A stretch of DNA of 64,000 nucleotides from Cyanophora paradoxa (lineage: Eukaryota; Glaucocystophyceae; Cyanophorales; Cyanophoraceae). The notes beneath the pieces are model-generated. The model worked only from the letters and a program-made list of their open reading frames with translations, ran no database searches and was not told where the DNA came from. The DNA lies in the NCBI GenBank assembly GCA_004431415.1, contig QPMI01000232.1, positions 42,802 through 106,801 of the forward strand. The letters run 5' to 3'. Shown here one piece after another: positions 1-11,868 of the stretch (its first letter is position 1; every line of letters starts with the position of its first letter). Made by a program: the position numbers and the translations under genes.

Positions 1-106
1 ACCCCAAATCTTTGTTGACCAGCCGCGGCCGGAAGCCGGCGTGAGCGCCGGGGGCGCTGTGCTCGCAGTAGTAGTATCGGAGAGCCCACCCCAGCACTTT
101 GAGCGC
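1..106 (-). CDS. Partial exon of an unidentified protein, cut by the left edge
   Basis: The minus strand reads openly from position 106 to the window edge, directly after a consensus acceptor (CAG at 109-107). The translation has a folded-protein character, ALKVLGWALRYYYCEHS followed by GFRPRLVNKDLG, unlike the Arg/Pro-rich shadow frames nearby. I do not recognise the family; the WALRYYY stretch loosely recalls the WVLHYYY segment of XRN exonucleases, but the remainder does not follow that family. Only about 35 residues are visible and the rest of the gene would lie to the left. Confidence 0.35.
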
Positions 107-109
107 CTG

Positions 110-3100
110 GCCGGGCGATTTCGGGCCACTCGGGGTCGGTTCCCGTCCCGGGCCGCCCCGTGAACCCTTTTTCGAGCCAGCAGCGTCTGGAACAACTAGT
201 GAGGGTCTAAAAAGAGTGGTCCCTCGTTAAGAACGCCCGCCCGCGCCGCCCGCGGCCCTTGACCCGCTCCGCCTCGTCAGCAGAGACCGCGCCTTCGTCG
301 GGCTACAGGGCGGTGCCGGAGCATCGTCAACCGTCCAAGGATGCCATCTACCGCTCTCGGAACGCGGAGAAGGGCGCCGACGCCACGTATTCCACACAAG
401 ATCAACGAGAGCTCGCTCGGGCACGCGGGAGATTCAAGCTTCCTCCTTTGACTCCGCAGAACGAGGGGCGAACGCCCAAGACTAGGCACCTGGTATGCCC
501 TTCTTTCGTTCTGTGCTATCCGCGCCCGCCGCGCACCGGCGTCGCCCGCCGCGCCGCGGATCTTCTGACCGACCCCCCACGCGTCGCAGCTAGCGCGGTC
601 CAACCGCCGAGCTCCGGCGCCGCGGTGGCGGCTCCCGGTCACGCCGGTGCGCATCCCTCGCCGGTCGCTTCGTCTCAGACGCATCCGCGCTGACTTTCCG
701 ACCGTCTAGAACTGCCGGTGAAGCTGGCTTATCGTCCAGGAAGCTCAGGATCGACCGCCGAGAACGAGGTGAGGGCCCCGCGCTTGCCCGCCACCGCGCC
801 CGCCCGCCACCGCGCTGCTGAACGGTTTCCGCGCAGCAAAAGGAGCCGAAAAGGAGCTTTCGTTCTCGATAGAAGCACCTGAGCGCCGGCAGCAGCAACC
901 GGAGCAGCGAGCGCTCTTGGAGATCGGTGCGCCTGCCTGCGCCGCGCGCGCACGCCCGCCCGCCCAGTGCGCCCGCTGATGTCGCCACCCGCGGCTCTCG
1001 CGCAGAGCGATGAGGCTCCGCGCGGCGTAGGCGGCAGCAGCCGGCGGCGGGATTCGAGAGGGGCAGCTAGACTGCACCACCACCTTAGCGGGGCTGCATC
1101 CCCCCCCTCCTCTGCGGCCCTCCCGGGCTGCGGCCCCCTCCGCCCCGCCTTCTCTCTCTGTTCAGCGCTCTGTCGGTAGAGCGCCAGTAGCTCGCCAGCG
1201 TCCTGAGATCTTGATAATGAGATCGTGATTCTCGAGAAACCTGCCCCGCCTGCGCCGTCTGGGCCAGCGAGCGCTCTGTTAAGCATGCAGAATGCTGTAA
1301 ATGCATATATATGATCTATATCTCGCTTCCCGCGCAGGTGCCCCCACCCCAAGCCTTCTGGAGGAGCAGGCGATCTCCGCTGCGGATGCACCCCCGGGGG
1401 CCGCGCTCCAGCTGCGCATGCTCTTCTAAATTGTGCATCGATCTGCGTTAGCGTCGGCCCGGCGGCCCTCGCAGTAAGCAGCGAAATCGAATCTCCCAGG
1501 TGCCACCCCCCCACTGGAGCAGGTGCCGCTGGCGGCGGGGGTGCGTGCCGCCGCCCGTACGCGAGCTCTGCGCGTGCTCTAGATGTCCCTCATGGCCCTA
1601 GACATCTCAGCCCGCACCGCCCCGCCGTCGCAGCCATGCCATCTGGAAACGCATGACATGCTTGATTGCACACGAGCGCGCATCTGCCTGAGGCGCGGCA
1701 GGACACGCAGGCGGGGCGTTCGCGGGCCTAAGCGATGCGGGCCAGCGGTGAGCGGCCTCCGCGACGGCGAAAGATGCCTCGGCGGCGCAGGGCCTGCGAG
1801 CGGCGGGTCGGTCAGGGCGCGGAGTGTGCGAGGGGGGCCGCGCAGGGCTTCACCACGCACTCATTAGTGATGGCTGCACTAGCTATGAGCGGCAGGATCG
1901 ATACGAGGCTCGCGGCGGGCGGCCGGCCGGCCCCGCGGGCGGCCGAAGGTGCTCGTCGCCTGCCGACGGTCCGAAGCTCACACGGCTCGCCCGGGGACGC
2001 GGCAAGGTGCGATCCCGACCTTATCTAACACGCTGAGAACGTTGGTTGCGCTTGCGAGCGACCTGGCTCCGCGGAAGTCGCAAGACGGTGCACGCGAGAT
2101 GGGTCGCGCGCCGGGAGCTAGCGCAAAGCCGTCACAGGTGCTGCCACCATGCTACCGGGGGCTAGGAGCGCGTCGGCGGGCCGCGCAGAGCGCTGCTGTC
2201 GGGGAGAGGCGGACCTCAGGCGGTGCTTGTGTATCACAAGCCGGCTAGTTGCAACGTTTTTAGCAGAGAATTTTTTTCCGGCCCGGCGGCGAGCAGTGAG
2301 CGTTTTTTTTTTTGAGAGACTACGGTGGGGCGAACCCCCCGTAGGTAGTGATATTAAAGACAACAATACAGTAAACTAGCACAAAATATATACAGAATCA
2401 AGAGGGATCACGAGAAGGGACACGATCAGAAGAACGCAAAAGATAAGGAGAACGAGCACGAGGAGAAGGAGTAGAAGAACTCAAGGGCGTCGACGCAGAA
2501 TTACTAGTCACACTAGAACGACGAGGAGCACGGGGACGCAGCAAAGTGAGCGTTAGCGCCAGCTAGAATTAATATTAAAGCTCTAGAAATATATTGAAGA
2601 GCGAATATTTGGTCGGAATCCAGGCCAATCCAGTCGGAATTAAAGCGGAGATCTAGACTGGGAAGTGCACGTGCACGTGCATTTTAGATCAGCCGAGATG
2701 AAAAGCATTTTTGATCTCCCGCCAGAACGTTAACCTCGCCGCGCGAAAGTTGGTCTCGGAGGTCGCTGCGCCTCGCGATCGGCCCCCTCTTCAGCCCTCG
2801 ACAGCGCAAGGCCCTCTCCGCCGAACTGCCCTTCCCGGGACTCGCCGGCCGGAAGCACTGCTAGCTAGCGGAGCTAGCCGCGAAACTGGCCTTTTCCTTG
2901 TCGCCTTTGTATGACCAAACATCATTCCGCGAGAGACTGAGCATAGATTGGCATTCAGAGGCGTTCTCGAGGGGAGCTCAGAGTCTAGCTCGTGTTAAAC
3001 GCTTCGAATTCGGTATCTCGCCAATCGCGCCTCCTATTTTAATTCGAACAGACGAGTGCCGAATCTACCCGGTGCAAAACTCTTACAGGCTAGCGCTGCG

Positions 3101-3770
3101 AAAGCGGCGTAATTCGCTGGAGTGTGAAAATTCATATGATTACAATCGCGGGAAAATCAAAGTGAATGCCGTTGCCGTTCACGTTGGACCGCGAAACCGA
3201 TCGGTCGACTATCTAGCCGAAGATGCTTGCTATTTGTAGACTGAACCTGTTTCGCCAAGCCTGCCTCAGCCTTATTTAAGCTTGATTTAAATCAGGCTGA
3301 AGCAGGCTCCGGCGAACCCCCTTTTACTAATTCGGGAACTTCAGAACCCGGCAGTTATTTCGAATTCGAGTCCCCTCCTAGGCTAGCTTTCACTAGCTCG
3401 ACTTCTAGCCAAAGTTAAAGAACTATAAAGTCTCTGCCGCCGACCGGCCTTTCACAACTCGTTTTCTCCTCGAATCGACCCGGTGCAAAATTCTTACATG
3501 CTGCGAAAGCGGTGCTGCGGCTGGTGCGACCTCTATACTATGATAGCGATGTGAAAGCAGAAAGCGCTGCGGCGCGCGGAGCTACCCTGGCTAGTACTTT
3601 TGCCTCCCAGTCCACATCCAGTGCGAAAATTCGTAATTTACATAGCGGGAAAGGTGAATATTAATAAATGCCGTTGCGGTTGTGGACCGAGAAACGAATG
3701 CCGCGGGCCATATTTATAGCCTATAGCTCTAAGCTCGAGGTACGTGCTGCGAATTGCTGCCGGGGCCGTA
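110..3770. other. Stretch without a convincing gene
   Basis: About 3.6 kb. The first 2.3 kb is GC-rich with open frames on both strands, but none shows a domain, a consistent exon chain or a natural composition. The longest, on the minus strand at 729-1514, has only a faint helical segment near 1180. From about 2340 to 3770 the DNA becomes AT-richer, with many stops and frequent six-base palindromes such as TCTAGA, GTTAAC and GCTAGC. Unseen exons are possible. I see no RNA gene here. Confidence 0.5.
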
Positions 3771-6341
3771 CTAGCGAACGGGGCGGACGGGGGACCCGGG
3801 AACACCAGGAGGCAGATACGGCCGCGTGGGGCGGGGCGACGCAGGGCCCGCGGCCACGCCCGCATTCTGCGGCGGGGCGCCTCGAGGGGCGGATCCGGAT
3901 CCGGGGGGGCTGGAAGGGGAATTCGAAGCGGCTGCGGCCGCGTTTGCAGGCCGCGGAGGGGTTAACGTTGACGGGAGCAGAGGAGCCGTCGCTGTCCGCG
4001 ACGTCGACGCGTCGAGGAGCGAGGGATGTGCATACGCATGGGCGGGCACGATACCGACGGCGGCTGAACTGGTACTCGAAAGATCGGAATTTGAGGCGAT
4101 CGCGAGGGAATTCGAAGCCGGGGGGAACCAGGCGCGGGACTTGACGGTGGCGGCAGAGGGGCCGCGGCCGGCGCCAGCAGCCCAGGCAGCGCCAATATCG
4201 TTGCCGGCAGCGTCATGCATATGGTAATGCCCAGCTGCAGGCTTGGATTCGGTATCCAGAGATTCTGATCTGGAGGGAACAGCTGCAGCATGCATATGCG
4301 CAGCGGATCCGGGACTGCAGGCTGGTGTTGTGTGTTCGAGATTATCGCTGCAGCTCCGCGATGCTGCAGTAACATGCACGTGGGCAAACCTGCGCATACG
4401 TGGAACGCGTACGCCCGGCGATCATGAAAAGGGCATCCGGCATTGGACCAGAGGCTGGGAATTCGCACCAGCACCGGTCGCCGAACCTGCAGTACCCGTT
4501 CGCGAAGCTCGTGCATGGTCGGCGAGATACCCCCGGCTTGCCGTTGCCGTTGTTGGTGGGACCATGGCCGGCTGCAGTGCGCGAAACGGGAGTCGACGTC
4601 GACGTACGCGTCAACTCCCTTGCAACGACGACGTTGACGTTGACTTCTGGTGCGGATCCGGATGTAGAGTGCCTGTACCTGCGCCAAAGGCGGTCATTAA
4701 TACTGCCATTGAATAATTTAGATCCCGAGAAAAATATAGATCTATATAGCTAATATATAATACGCACCGACAGTGGACCCCGAAGCGGCATGCACCCGAC
4801 GCGAAGAAGCGACAGAGCGGAGCGGCTACCGCCTCGCGAGACTCATTTTCGATTGCTTTGCGATCTCGCGGCTGCTGCAGGCTTAAGCTTGCGGGCCCGT
4901 GGCCATGGCGAGCATCGATATCGCTCGCCGAAACCGTCGCAGCTGCAGCGGTTGCACCCGCCTCCTCTTGCGATTGAAGCAGCCGCAGCCGTTGGGCCTC
5001 CTCCTCGAGTCGCATCCGCTCCTTCCGCCCCTCCTCCTCCCGCAGCCGCCGTTGGGCCTCCTCGATTGCGAGCCGCTGCCGCTCTTCCTCCTCCCGCCGC
5101 TGCCGCTCCGCCTCCTCCGCCGCCTGCAGCTGCAGCTGCGCCGCCACCGCCTCCTCGCGGCGCCTCTCCTCCTCGCGACCGCGCTCCTCCTGCGCCCTTC
5201 GCTCCTCCTCTTCTCGCTCAAGCTCCAGCTGCCGTCTCCGCTGCTTTTCCTCCCGCCTCCGCTGCGCCTGCAGCTGCCGCCGCTCCTCCGCCTCCCGCCG
5301 CGCCGCCTCCTCCGCCTTCAGCTCGGCCTCTCTGTGGTGGCGGAGCTCGGTTTCCGCCCGCTCTCGCTCGAGCTGAACCCTGCGAGGGGCTTAGATCACG
5401 TTCGCGACATGTACACCAACGTTGACAAGCTTTTTTTTTAAGCGCACTTTGCAAGTAAAACGAGCTCAGCAGAGCCGGCGGTCAGGCGTGAAACGGCGAG
5501 CGAGAGCTCCCGCTCCACGACCTCCGCCTCCTTCAAGGCTGCCTCAAACTGGCCCGCGCCCATCTTGCATTCTGGGAAGAGTTTAGAAGCGCGCTGCAAT
5601 ACTTCCGCATGCATATAGCAATATTATTTAATTTGGAGAGGGGGCGAAGGCCTAGGGCGCACGGATGCGGAGCAGGCGCGCCTCTGAGTTGCCAGGAGAT
5701 CGCTGCGCGTACGATGGGCCGCCGGGGTCAGACGGGGCGCACGGGGATAAAAGCTAGATTGGTTCTGGGCCGCGGAGTTGCAGTGAAATCGCTAGCAGTG
5801 AAATCGCTATCAATATTTATAGATCTAGAATTCGAAGTGCACCTTGAGCAGAGCGTCGAGCAGCGTGCGGGCGCGGGCCCAGTCGGCCTCTTGAACGTGC
5901 TTCAGGGCGGCTGCCTGATCATGATCAAGCGCCGGCGTTATTTCACGTCGACGTCGCAATAAACTAGTTCATATTTAATATATTTAATTAGTTTTCGCGC
6001 CTGGTCCGCCGCGTCGCGCTCTGCCCGCTCTGCGAGCTCGGCCTGCTGACGCGCCTGCTGGCGTTCCGCCTCCGCCCGCTTCCGCTCTTCCAGAGATCGA
6101 CGCCGCTCCTCCAGCTTCGCAGACTTGCCGGCAACCTTTAGCAAACGTTGACGCATGACCTTTTTTGCTTTAGCGATGAAACCGGCATGCATATGCGCAC
6201 TCTCTCTGCGCCGCTGCGGGCTGCATCCGTCCCCTTCGAGTTGTCCTTCAGAAATTTCAGGAGCTGCAGCTGCCCTTCGAGCGCCCGCTTCCGCTCGGCC
6301 AGGTTGATCAGATCCGTGTCCGTCGCGCGGAGCTCCTCCAT
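3771..6341 (-). CDS. Coiled-coil protein with two CCCH zinc fingers
   Basis: At least seven exons can be followed. The proposed start at 6341 (MEELRATDTDLINLAERKR) opens helical exons at about 6330-6170, 6130-6000, 5915-5845 and 5575-5465. A long Glu/Arg/Gln-rich coiled coil or single alpha helix follows (about 5385-4880). Two CCCH zinc fingers come next, each completed only by splicing. Finger 1 reads C-x7-C-x5-C-x3-H (CRFFASGACRFGVHCRYRH) across the intron ending near 4682; finger 2 also reads C-x7-C-x5-C-x3-H (CTSFANGYCRFGDRCWFAH) across the intron ending near 4403. The tail is Ala/Pro/Ser-rich and stops at 3771. Tandem CCCH fingers usually bind RNA, so a role in mRNA handling is inferred. 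The TPR exons upstream could belong to the same gene, but a plausible stop near 6400 and this ATG argue for two genes. Confidence 0.7.
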
Positions 6342-6399
6342 CCCCTGCCACCCGACTCAAAGAATGCGAAAATGTAAGGAAAGTATTGCTCTTATATGA

Positions 6400-9336
6400 T
6401 TAATACATATAGAACCGGCCCCCGGCCGATAAAGAGTAAGAATTAAGCACTTGAACGAGCTCGGCCAAGGTTGACGTGTCCACAATTTTGTCGGGGCCCA
6501 AGCAAGAGGGCACCCTCCCCGCGTGCGCAATAAAGGCGGCGCATTTCTGCTCGGCGCAGAGCAACGTTAACTTGAGAATTAATATTCGCATCGAAGAAAT
6601 GATCATGAAGGCTTCGACATCGACGCTTCGAAAATTCGGTACCTTCGAGAAGAATTGATACTCGTCGGCGAGGGCAGAGATGGCGCCGGTGGTCTCGCTC
6701 GCGTGCCGCATCGAATCCTTCGCCATTCGATTCAACAGTGCGCTCAACATGGCCTCCAGGGCCTTCTCCGTGAAGCTGTGGGCCGGTCCGAACAAGTCTC
6801 CAGCGAGGTGAAGAGCGCGCTGCGGCCGGTCAGCTTCGACGTCGACCCGGCGCAGCTATTAAATTAAAGGGCGAGTGCGGAGCTCGATCCCCGGCCCGCG
6901 GGACCGTGCACGCACGCGGAGGGAGGACGTGGCCCCCTCGAAGTTCTTCCTGACGAACTGCACGGTGCCGAGGTGGTAGAGGACGGTCGCCAGGTCCGCG
7001 CCTTCCCCCACGGTCCGCTCGGTCTCGGCCAGCGCACGCTGCGCCGCCACTATTAATATAAATATAAGAGCAACTACCCATCGAAATGAATATCACAGCT
7101 GGAATCGTTATTGAATTTCGCGATCGGTAATAATCGATTTCGGAACGCGCCTGTAAAAGAGACTCGCTTCTGAGCACGTCCGCGCTTGAGCTCAAGAGCT
7201 CTTTATCTCCAGATACGGAACTGGGCACAACAGCTGCGACCCCCAGCCGATACAAAGCCAGCCCGAGAGCGTTGCCGATCTTCTTGCACGGCTCGCATGC
7301 TTGCTCCGCGATCTCCAGGTTCAGCTGCGCATATGCATACACGCAATCTCTAGGTTAGTCTGAAACGGACCGGTACTGCATATATAACAGATTATATTTG
7401 CGAAATCGAAAGCGCTTCACCTCCAGAACTCGTTCCGCGTCTCCAGCACGGGCTGCGTCCTTGTACAGGTCCGAGAGAGCGATAAGGATGTCTGCCAACA
7501 AGCAGCAACGGGAGACGAATGGCTGGTCTTGGTATTCTGGGATCCCGGAATGGGCCAGACGGTCGGACTTTGCTGCTGTCTGCGCGATTGCAAGTACGTG
7601 TACATTTACGCAAATTCATATAACGAGCAGACGCTTATAATTATAGTCAAGGACATATATATAATATGCGGAAATGAAATTAAAGCCAAAGAAGGTGCTC
7701 ACCCGGGCGTATTTCCAGGCCCCGTCCGGTTCCTTCAGCTCGACCGCAGCGATAGCAAGCATCCAAAGCGTCGTGGCGATCTCGTGGCTCAGCGCTCGGG
7801 CGTTGCCAAGGCAGCTGCGCATGCAGATGCAATCGACTTTGTTATTGACACGCGTGTCGAAAATTCGCAGTGTGGCCTGCAGAACTGGTTAGCGCTTGAG
7901 TGTCTATATCTATAGCGACTTTCTGCGACTTTCTATACATAAAATCAAAGTGTCTATAGTGTTTAAGTGTCTATATAAAGCAGTAAAGCGACCGACTTTC
8001 TGCGAATCTCTGCAAAACGCGCACAGTGAGGGCCCCTTTGGCGCTCGCGTAGTCGCCGGCGTTGATGCAGACGACCGCGAACCCGCGCGCGTGCTCCGCG
8101 AGGTCCCTCGGGCAGGCGGCGCCCAGGAGCTCGTCCCGCCGCGCGTCGTCCAGCAGGCGGGGCGCGAGGAAGCGCTGCGCATGCGCAAATCAAACGCAGA
8201 AAATATGAAGAATTCGAACGCCAGCTCATGATCATGCGCGATCGGATGATGAAAGTTGATCGCTCAACCTCTAGATCTAATGGAATTTATTTTAGTAAGG
8301 GCGAGCACCTTGTAGAGGTCCAGAGTTTCGGCGTCGGTACCAATTTCGCGGTAGAGACGGGCGAGCCGGAGGGCGTACGCGGCCGATGCCACGCTCTGTT
8401 CGCCCCGATCGGCAATGCATTTTTCCAGATCGGTCTGCGGGCGCGCGCGCGCGGGCATCACTGAACATGATCATGGTGATCATGTTCAACAAGCAAAGCT
8501 TAAAAACCGCACGCGCAAATATTAAACGCGAGACAATATATACAAGCTAGCGTTGGAGAGCGGCCGCCTGCGCACCAGCCAGTCAGACCTGCAGGCCTTC
8601 AATTGTGCGCTCCCTTCGTCGGGCGGCGCCATCGCTTCCAGGTGGTGCACGAAGTCAGAGCAAAATCCAGCCGCGACGCTCGCTCTCGGCGAGCGCGCTT
8701 CCTCGCACTGATGACACGTGCACCGGTACTTGCACGCCCACGGCCGAGCATTGGGTCTGTAAATGTGCCGCGAATTTCGAATTTCAAACAGGCGCGAAAA
8801 GCCGCACCGCGGTAAGCCAAAACGGTCGAACCTGATGCATTCAGCGCATGGGCATGCGAGATTTAGACGCTCATTTGGTCCCGACCCCTGCATGCAGCGT
8901 TCGAGTCGTTCGGCCTTAGCGTTTGCAATTGGAATCATTATCACGACCAGCCATACGAACCTCTCTAGATCTCGTCGATTCTTCCAGACTTGCGTCGTCC
9001 TCGATCGCGAGCTCGCGATTGTGACGCGATTTCGAAAACGGCGACGATGACGCCGCGCGCGTGGAAGCGCGAAATCCCGCACCCTGCATTGATATCGCAA
9101 ATTCTACGGTCAACCTTTTTCGCGTGGCCTCGCACGCTGCTGCCCCGCACCTCAAGCTCGGCTCGCCCCGTCAAATCTCCGCAGCAGGCGCGCGCCAGCG
9201 CTTCTGTGTGGGCGAGTGCCGCTTCGGAATGTGCGCCGCTTGCTGTCGTAGAAATGGGCAAGCGATGCATATGCTGCATGAGGAATGGGCGCGCGCGCTG
9301 CTGCAGCTGCGCATCGATATCCTCGAGCTCATGCAT
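6400..9336 (-). CDS. TPR-repeat protein, kinesin-light-chain-like repeats
   Basis: A chain of short minus-strand exons, each carrying about one helical repeat. Examples are DLAEHARGFAVVCINAGDYA (about 8115-8050), the exon at about 7810-7708 with HEIATTLWMLAIAAVELKEP, ALSDLYKDAARAGDAERVLE (about 7495-7430), LGLALYRLGVAAV (7328-7151), ATVLYHLGTVQFVRKNFEGA (7038-6920) and LFGPAHSFTEKALEAML (about 6820-6660). The W/L/G/Y/A pattern fits tetratricopeptide repeats, which make protein-binding superhelices. The 5' part, near 8740-8590, has a Cys cluster (CKYRCTCHQC) that may bind metal. The intron at 7039-7150 is GC-AG. Start (ATG at 9336) and stop near 6400 are tentative. No enzymatic domain is seen. 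Confidence 0.6.
8462..8488. repeat. Perfect inverted repeat, 12-bp arms with a 3-nt spacer
   Basis: Arms TGAACATGATCA and TGATCATGTTCA flank TGG. It lies in an intron of the TPR gene and contains the TGATCATG core that recurs in many introns and spacers of this window. As RNA it would fold into a stable hairpin. Function unknown. Confidence 0.85.
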
Positions 9337-9656
9337 GCGCCGGGGAGCTCGCTTTCTCCTGCATGCATACGCATATATACATGTCCTCTAGCTCGCGATC
9401 GAGCTCCTGCAGCTGCAGCGCTAGCTGGGCATATTTATGTAATGTACAGGCCCTCATGATCAAATATATAGGGGAGGAAAACGTATATATATATAGGCCT
9501 AGGGCACCAATTGCTTATCAAATTTAAATGAGGAGGAAAACAACCAAGGCTGAGCCTCGGATCGGAGGGGAGGAAAACAACGTACCAAGGCTAGGAAACC
9601 ACCGCCGTTTCTATAACCGCCACCGCCGATCGCGACCGGAGCTCGAGCTAGCCCAA

Positions 9657-10661
9657 ATGGTGTCGGTGGGTTTCGGCCGCGGGCCTGCAAATTTCGCGCA
9701 AATTTCGCGCAAGAGATCATGATCATCCACGCAAATTTCGCGCCAGAGATATCGATTGCACCCAGCGGCTGCGCAAAAGTCGCGCGGGAGAGCGCGCGAG
9801 CTGCCGATCGCGAGCTCGCTCTTATTGCTTTGCGCAGGACTACATTCTGCTTGACGTCCGCGGGCGCGAGTTCAAGACGACGCGAGCCACTCTCTTGTCG
9901 AGCCCCGGCGCCACATTCTTCACCGCGCTTCTCGGAGCAAGGTGCGCCGATCATTCACGATATCGATCGCGAGGCCACCGCAGGCGCGTTTCACGGGTCC
10001 GTTTTCCGCGCCTCACCTTTAATTTTCGCGGCTTTCGCAGGATCCCCAGCGCTCGGACGGGGGAGGGCGCTTACGTCGTCGACCGCGACCCGGGCGCCTT
10101 CGCGGCGATCCTCGGCTATCTCTCTAACGGCGTCCTCGCCGTCCCGAGCGACCCGACGGAGCTGCGCGTCCTCCTCGCCGAGGCAGACTACTTCGGCGTC
10201 TCGTTAAAGAAAGGCGCGCATTCAAATTCTGGCACTGCGGCAGCGCTGTTTGAGCTCCAAAAAATTTAAACAGCGTTAAATATCCCTGATATTGATTTCG
10301 ATCATGTCCGACAGAGCTATTACGCTGCAAGACTTGCGAGGTCGTGTACCAGAAGCGCGACGACGACCCCCTGGCTTCGTTCGCCTGCGGACACCACCCG
10401 GGAAAGTTCGCGATGGGCGAGGTGGTGGACGTGAAGGAGGATGTGCAGAAAACCGAATGCCCCTGGCACGGCGACATAAAAAACCTTGCAATTGTACGCC
10501 CGGCCTGCAACTGCTGCTGCAAGGTTGCAGACACACCAGTCGTCAAGAACAAGACGCGCACGGTCCGGCAGGTCGCGCAGTGGACGTGCTGCAAGGACCT
10601 GCGCCCCGACGCCCCCGTCTGCGTGAGGACCGCCCACGCCGGCGTGCCCCTCGCTCATTGA
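9657..10661 (+). CDS. KCTD-type BTB/POZ protein with a Cys-rich tail
   Basis: Four exons join in frame to about 210 residues: 9657-9665 (only Met-Val-Ser), 9838-9941, 10041-10213 and 10315-10661. Exons 2-3 form the potassium-channel-tetramerisation type of BTB domain: DYILLDVRGREFKTTRATLL, then YVVDRDPGAFAAILGYLSNG, then LRVLLAEADYFGVSL. KCTD proteins oligomerise and often serve as cullin-3 adaptors. Exon 4 continues LLRCKTCEVVYQKR into a Cys/His-rich region (FACGHHPGKF, TECPWHG) and ends WTCCKDLRPDAPVCV...H, which looks metal-binding. Intron 3 (10214-10314) begins with GC. The gene is divergent from the TPR gene, about 320 bp between starts. The BTB assignment is firm; the substrate is unknown. 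Confidence 0.85.
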
Positions 10662-11121
10662 GAATTTCGCAAGACGTCGACGCGGCGCAGCTCGTTTAGT
10701 TATATATAAGGGCTTGCAATTGCGGAGGCTAGTGCGGGTTCCCGGCATGAAGGAGGCGGTCATGGGTTCGATATCGATGGACTCGCGATCGTGGGGGCCG
10801 CCAGGCTGGCATGGGGGGCCTAGGGCATGGGGAGAGGGGGTGCTTAAAAACTGGCGTCCTTCCCTAATAAACACATTTAAACTGGGCACAACGCCAAGGA
10901 AGACACAGGTACATTCGAAGCGAAAAGAGTCACACAGGGTCAAAGAACATGGTCACAGGGACACGTTCTGAAAGGGGAGTGGATTCGATGATCGGACGCA
11001 AGGCATGCATACGGCGGGTGTGAGGGCCGGGGATGGCCAAGATGCCAGGGAGGAGGCAAGGGCTGGGCCGGGCCAGGGGGGCAGTGAAGGAGGGGCCGGG
11101 CCAGGCTGCATGGCGGCTATG
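10662..11121. other. Spacer between convergent genes
   Basis: Holds the 3' ends of the KCTD gene (plus) and the ERICH2-like gene (minus). It has no coding signal I trust. GGGG/CCAGG-rich runs occur near 11030-11110. No obvious polyadenylation signal was found. Confidence 0.5.
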
Positions 11122-11868
11122 TCACCGGGAGACCGGCATCGCTGGCTTCGCGGCCGCTGCCGCCCCCGTCTTCGCTGCCGGGGCCGCGGCCGCCGGCGCG
11201 GGCGCAGCGGCGGCTGGCCTCGCAAGCGGAGCCGCTGGCTTCGCTGATGCTGCTGCTGCTGCTGCCGCCGCCGCCGGGGCGGTCGCGGGCGCCTGGGCCG
11301 CGCCTCCGCTCGCCTCCTCCTCTTCCTCGCTCTCGTCCTCGCTGTCGTCCTCCTCGTCCTCGTCCTCCTCGTCCTGGATGGAAACCGGGATCAGCAGAAG
11401 AAGCTTTGACAGCGTCTGGAAGCGAGCGCGAGGCGCGCCTCATCTTCTTCGTCGTCGTCCTCGTCCTCGAGAGTGAGGCCCGCCAGCGCCGCCGCCTCCT
11501 CCTCTTTCCTCCGCTCCTCCGCAACTGGCCGCCACGCTCAGCAACGAGCGCGCGGGGACGAAGGCGCGCCGCACAGCGGCGCACGGGTCTTCATCTCCTT
11601 CAGGAGCGGAACGTACTGCTTCACGAGCGCGTTGTTCGGCTCCGCTTGAAGGACTGCGCCCGATGGGATCAGCGGCCTGAGGGACGGCCATGCGCGGCGG
11701 GCGAGCGGCCGAGGCGCGCACTCTGGTCGGAGAGCGCAAGTGCCTCATCGTAGCTCTTGCTCTGCACGGCGGCGAGGAACTGCGGCGCGGAGTCGACGGG
11801 GCGAGGCGCTGAGGGCGGGGCGGATGAGCGCCGCGGCACACCGCCAGCAGCGGCGCAGTCTTCGACAT
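11122..11868 (-). CDS. Small acidic protein resembling glutamate-rich protein 2 (ERICH2)
   Basis: Five exons splice in frame. Exon 1 (11868-11842) is MSKTAPLLA. The next two give a TPR-like helical pair, FLAAVQSKSYDEALALSDQ and ILQAEPNNALVKQYVPLLKE. Then come a charged linker (AEERRKEEEAAALAGL) and an Asp/Glu tract (LEDEDDDEEDE) that continues after a GC-AG intron (11374-11438) with DEEDEDEEDDSEDESEEEEE, ending in an Ala/Pro-rich tail that stops at 11122. As I recall the family, ERICH2 combines one short helical repeat with a Glu-rich tail, in cilia-bearing organisms; the match here is by architecture and cannot be confirmed without a search. It starts 218 bp from the divergent gene at 12087. 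Confidence 0.55.

Noticed and set aside
729-1514. 261-codon minus-strand frame near the left edge
   Set aside because: Only one short helical stretch looks natural. The rest is Arg/Ala-rich shadow-like sequence, with no domain and no exon chain.
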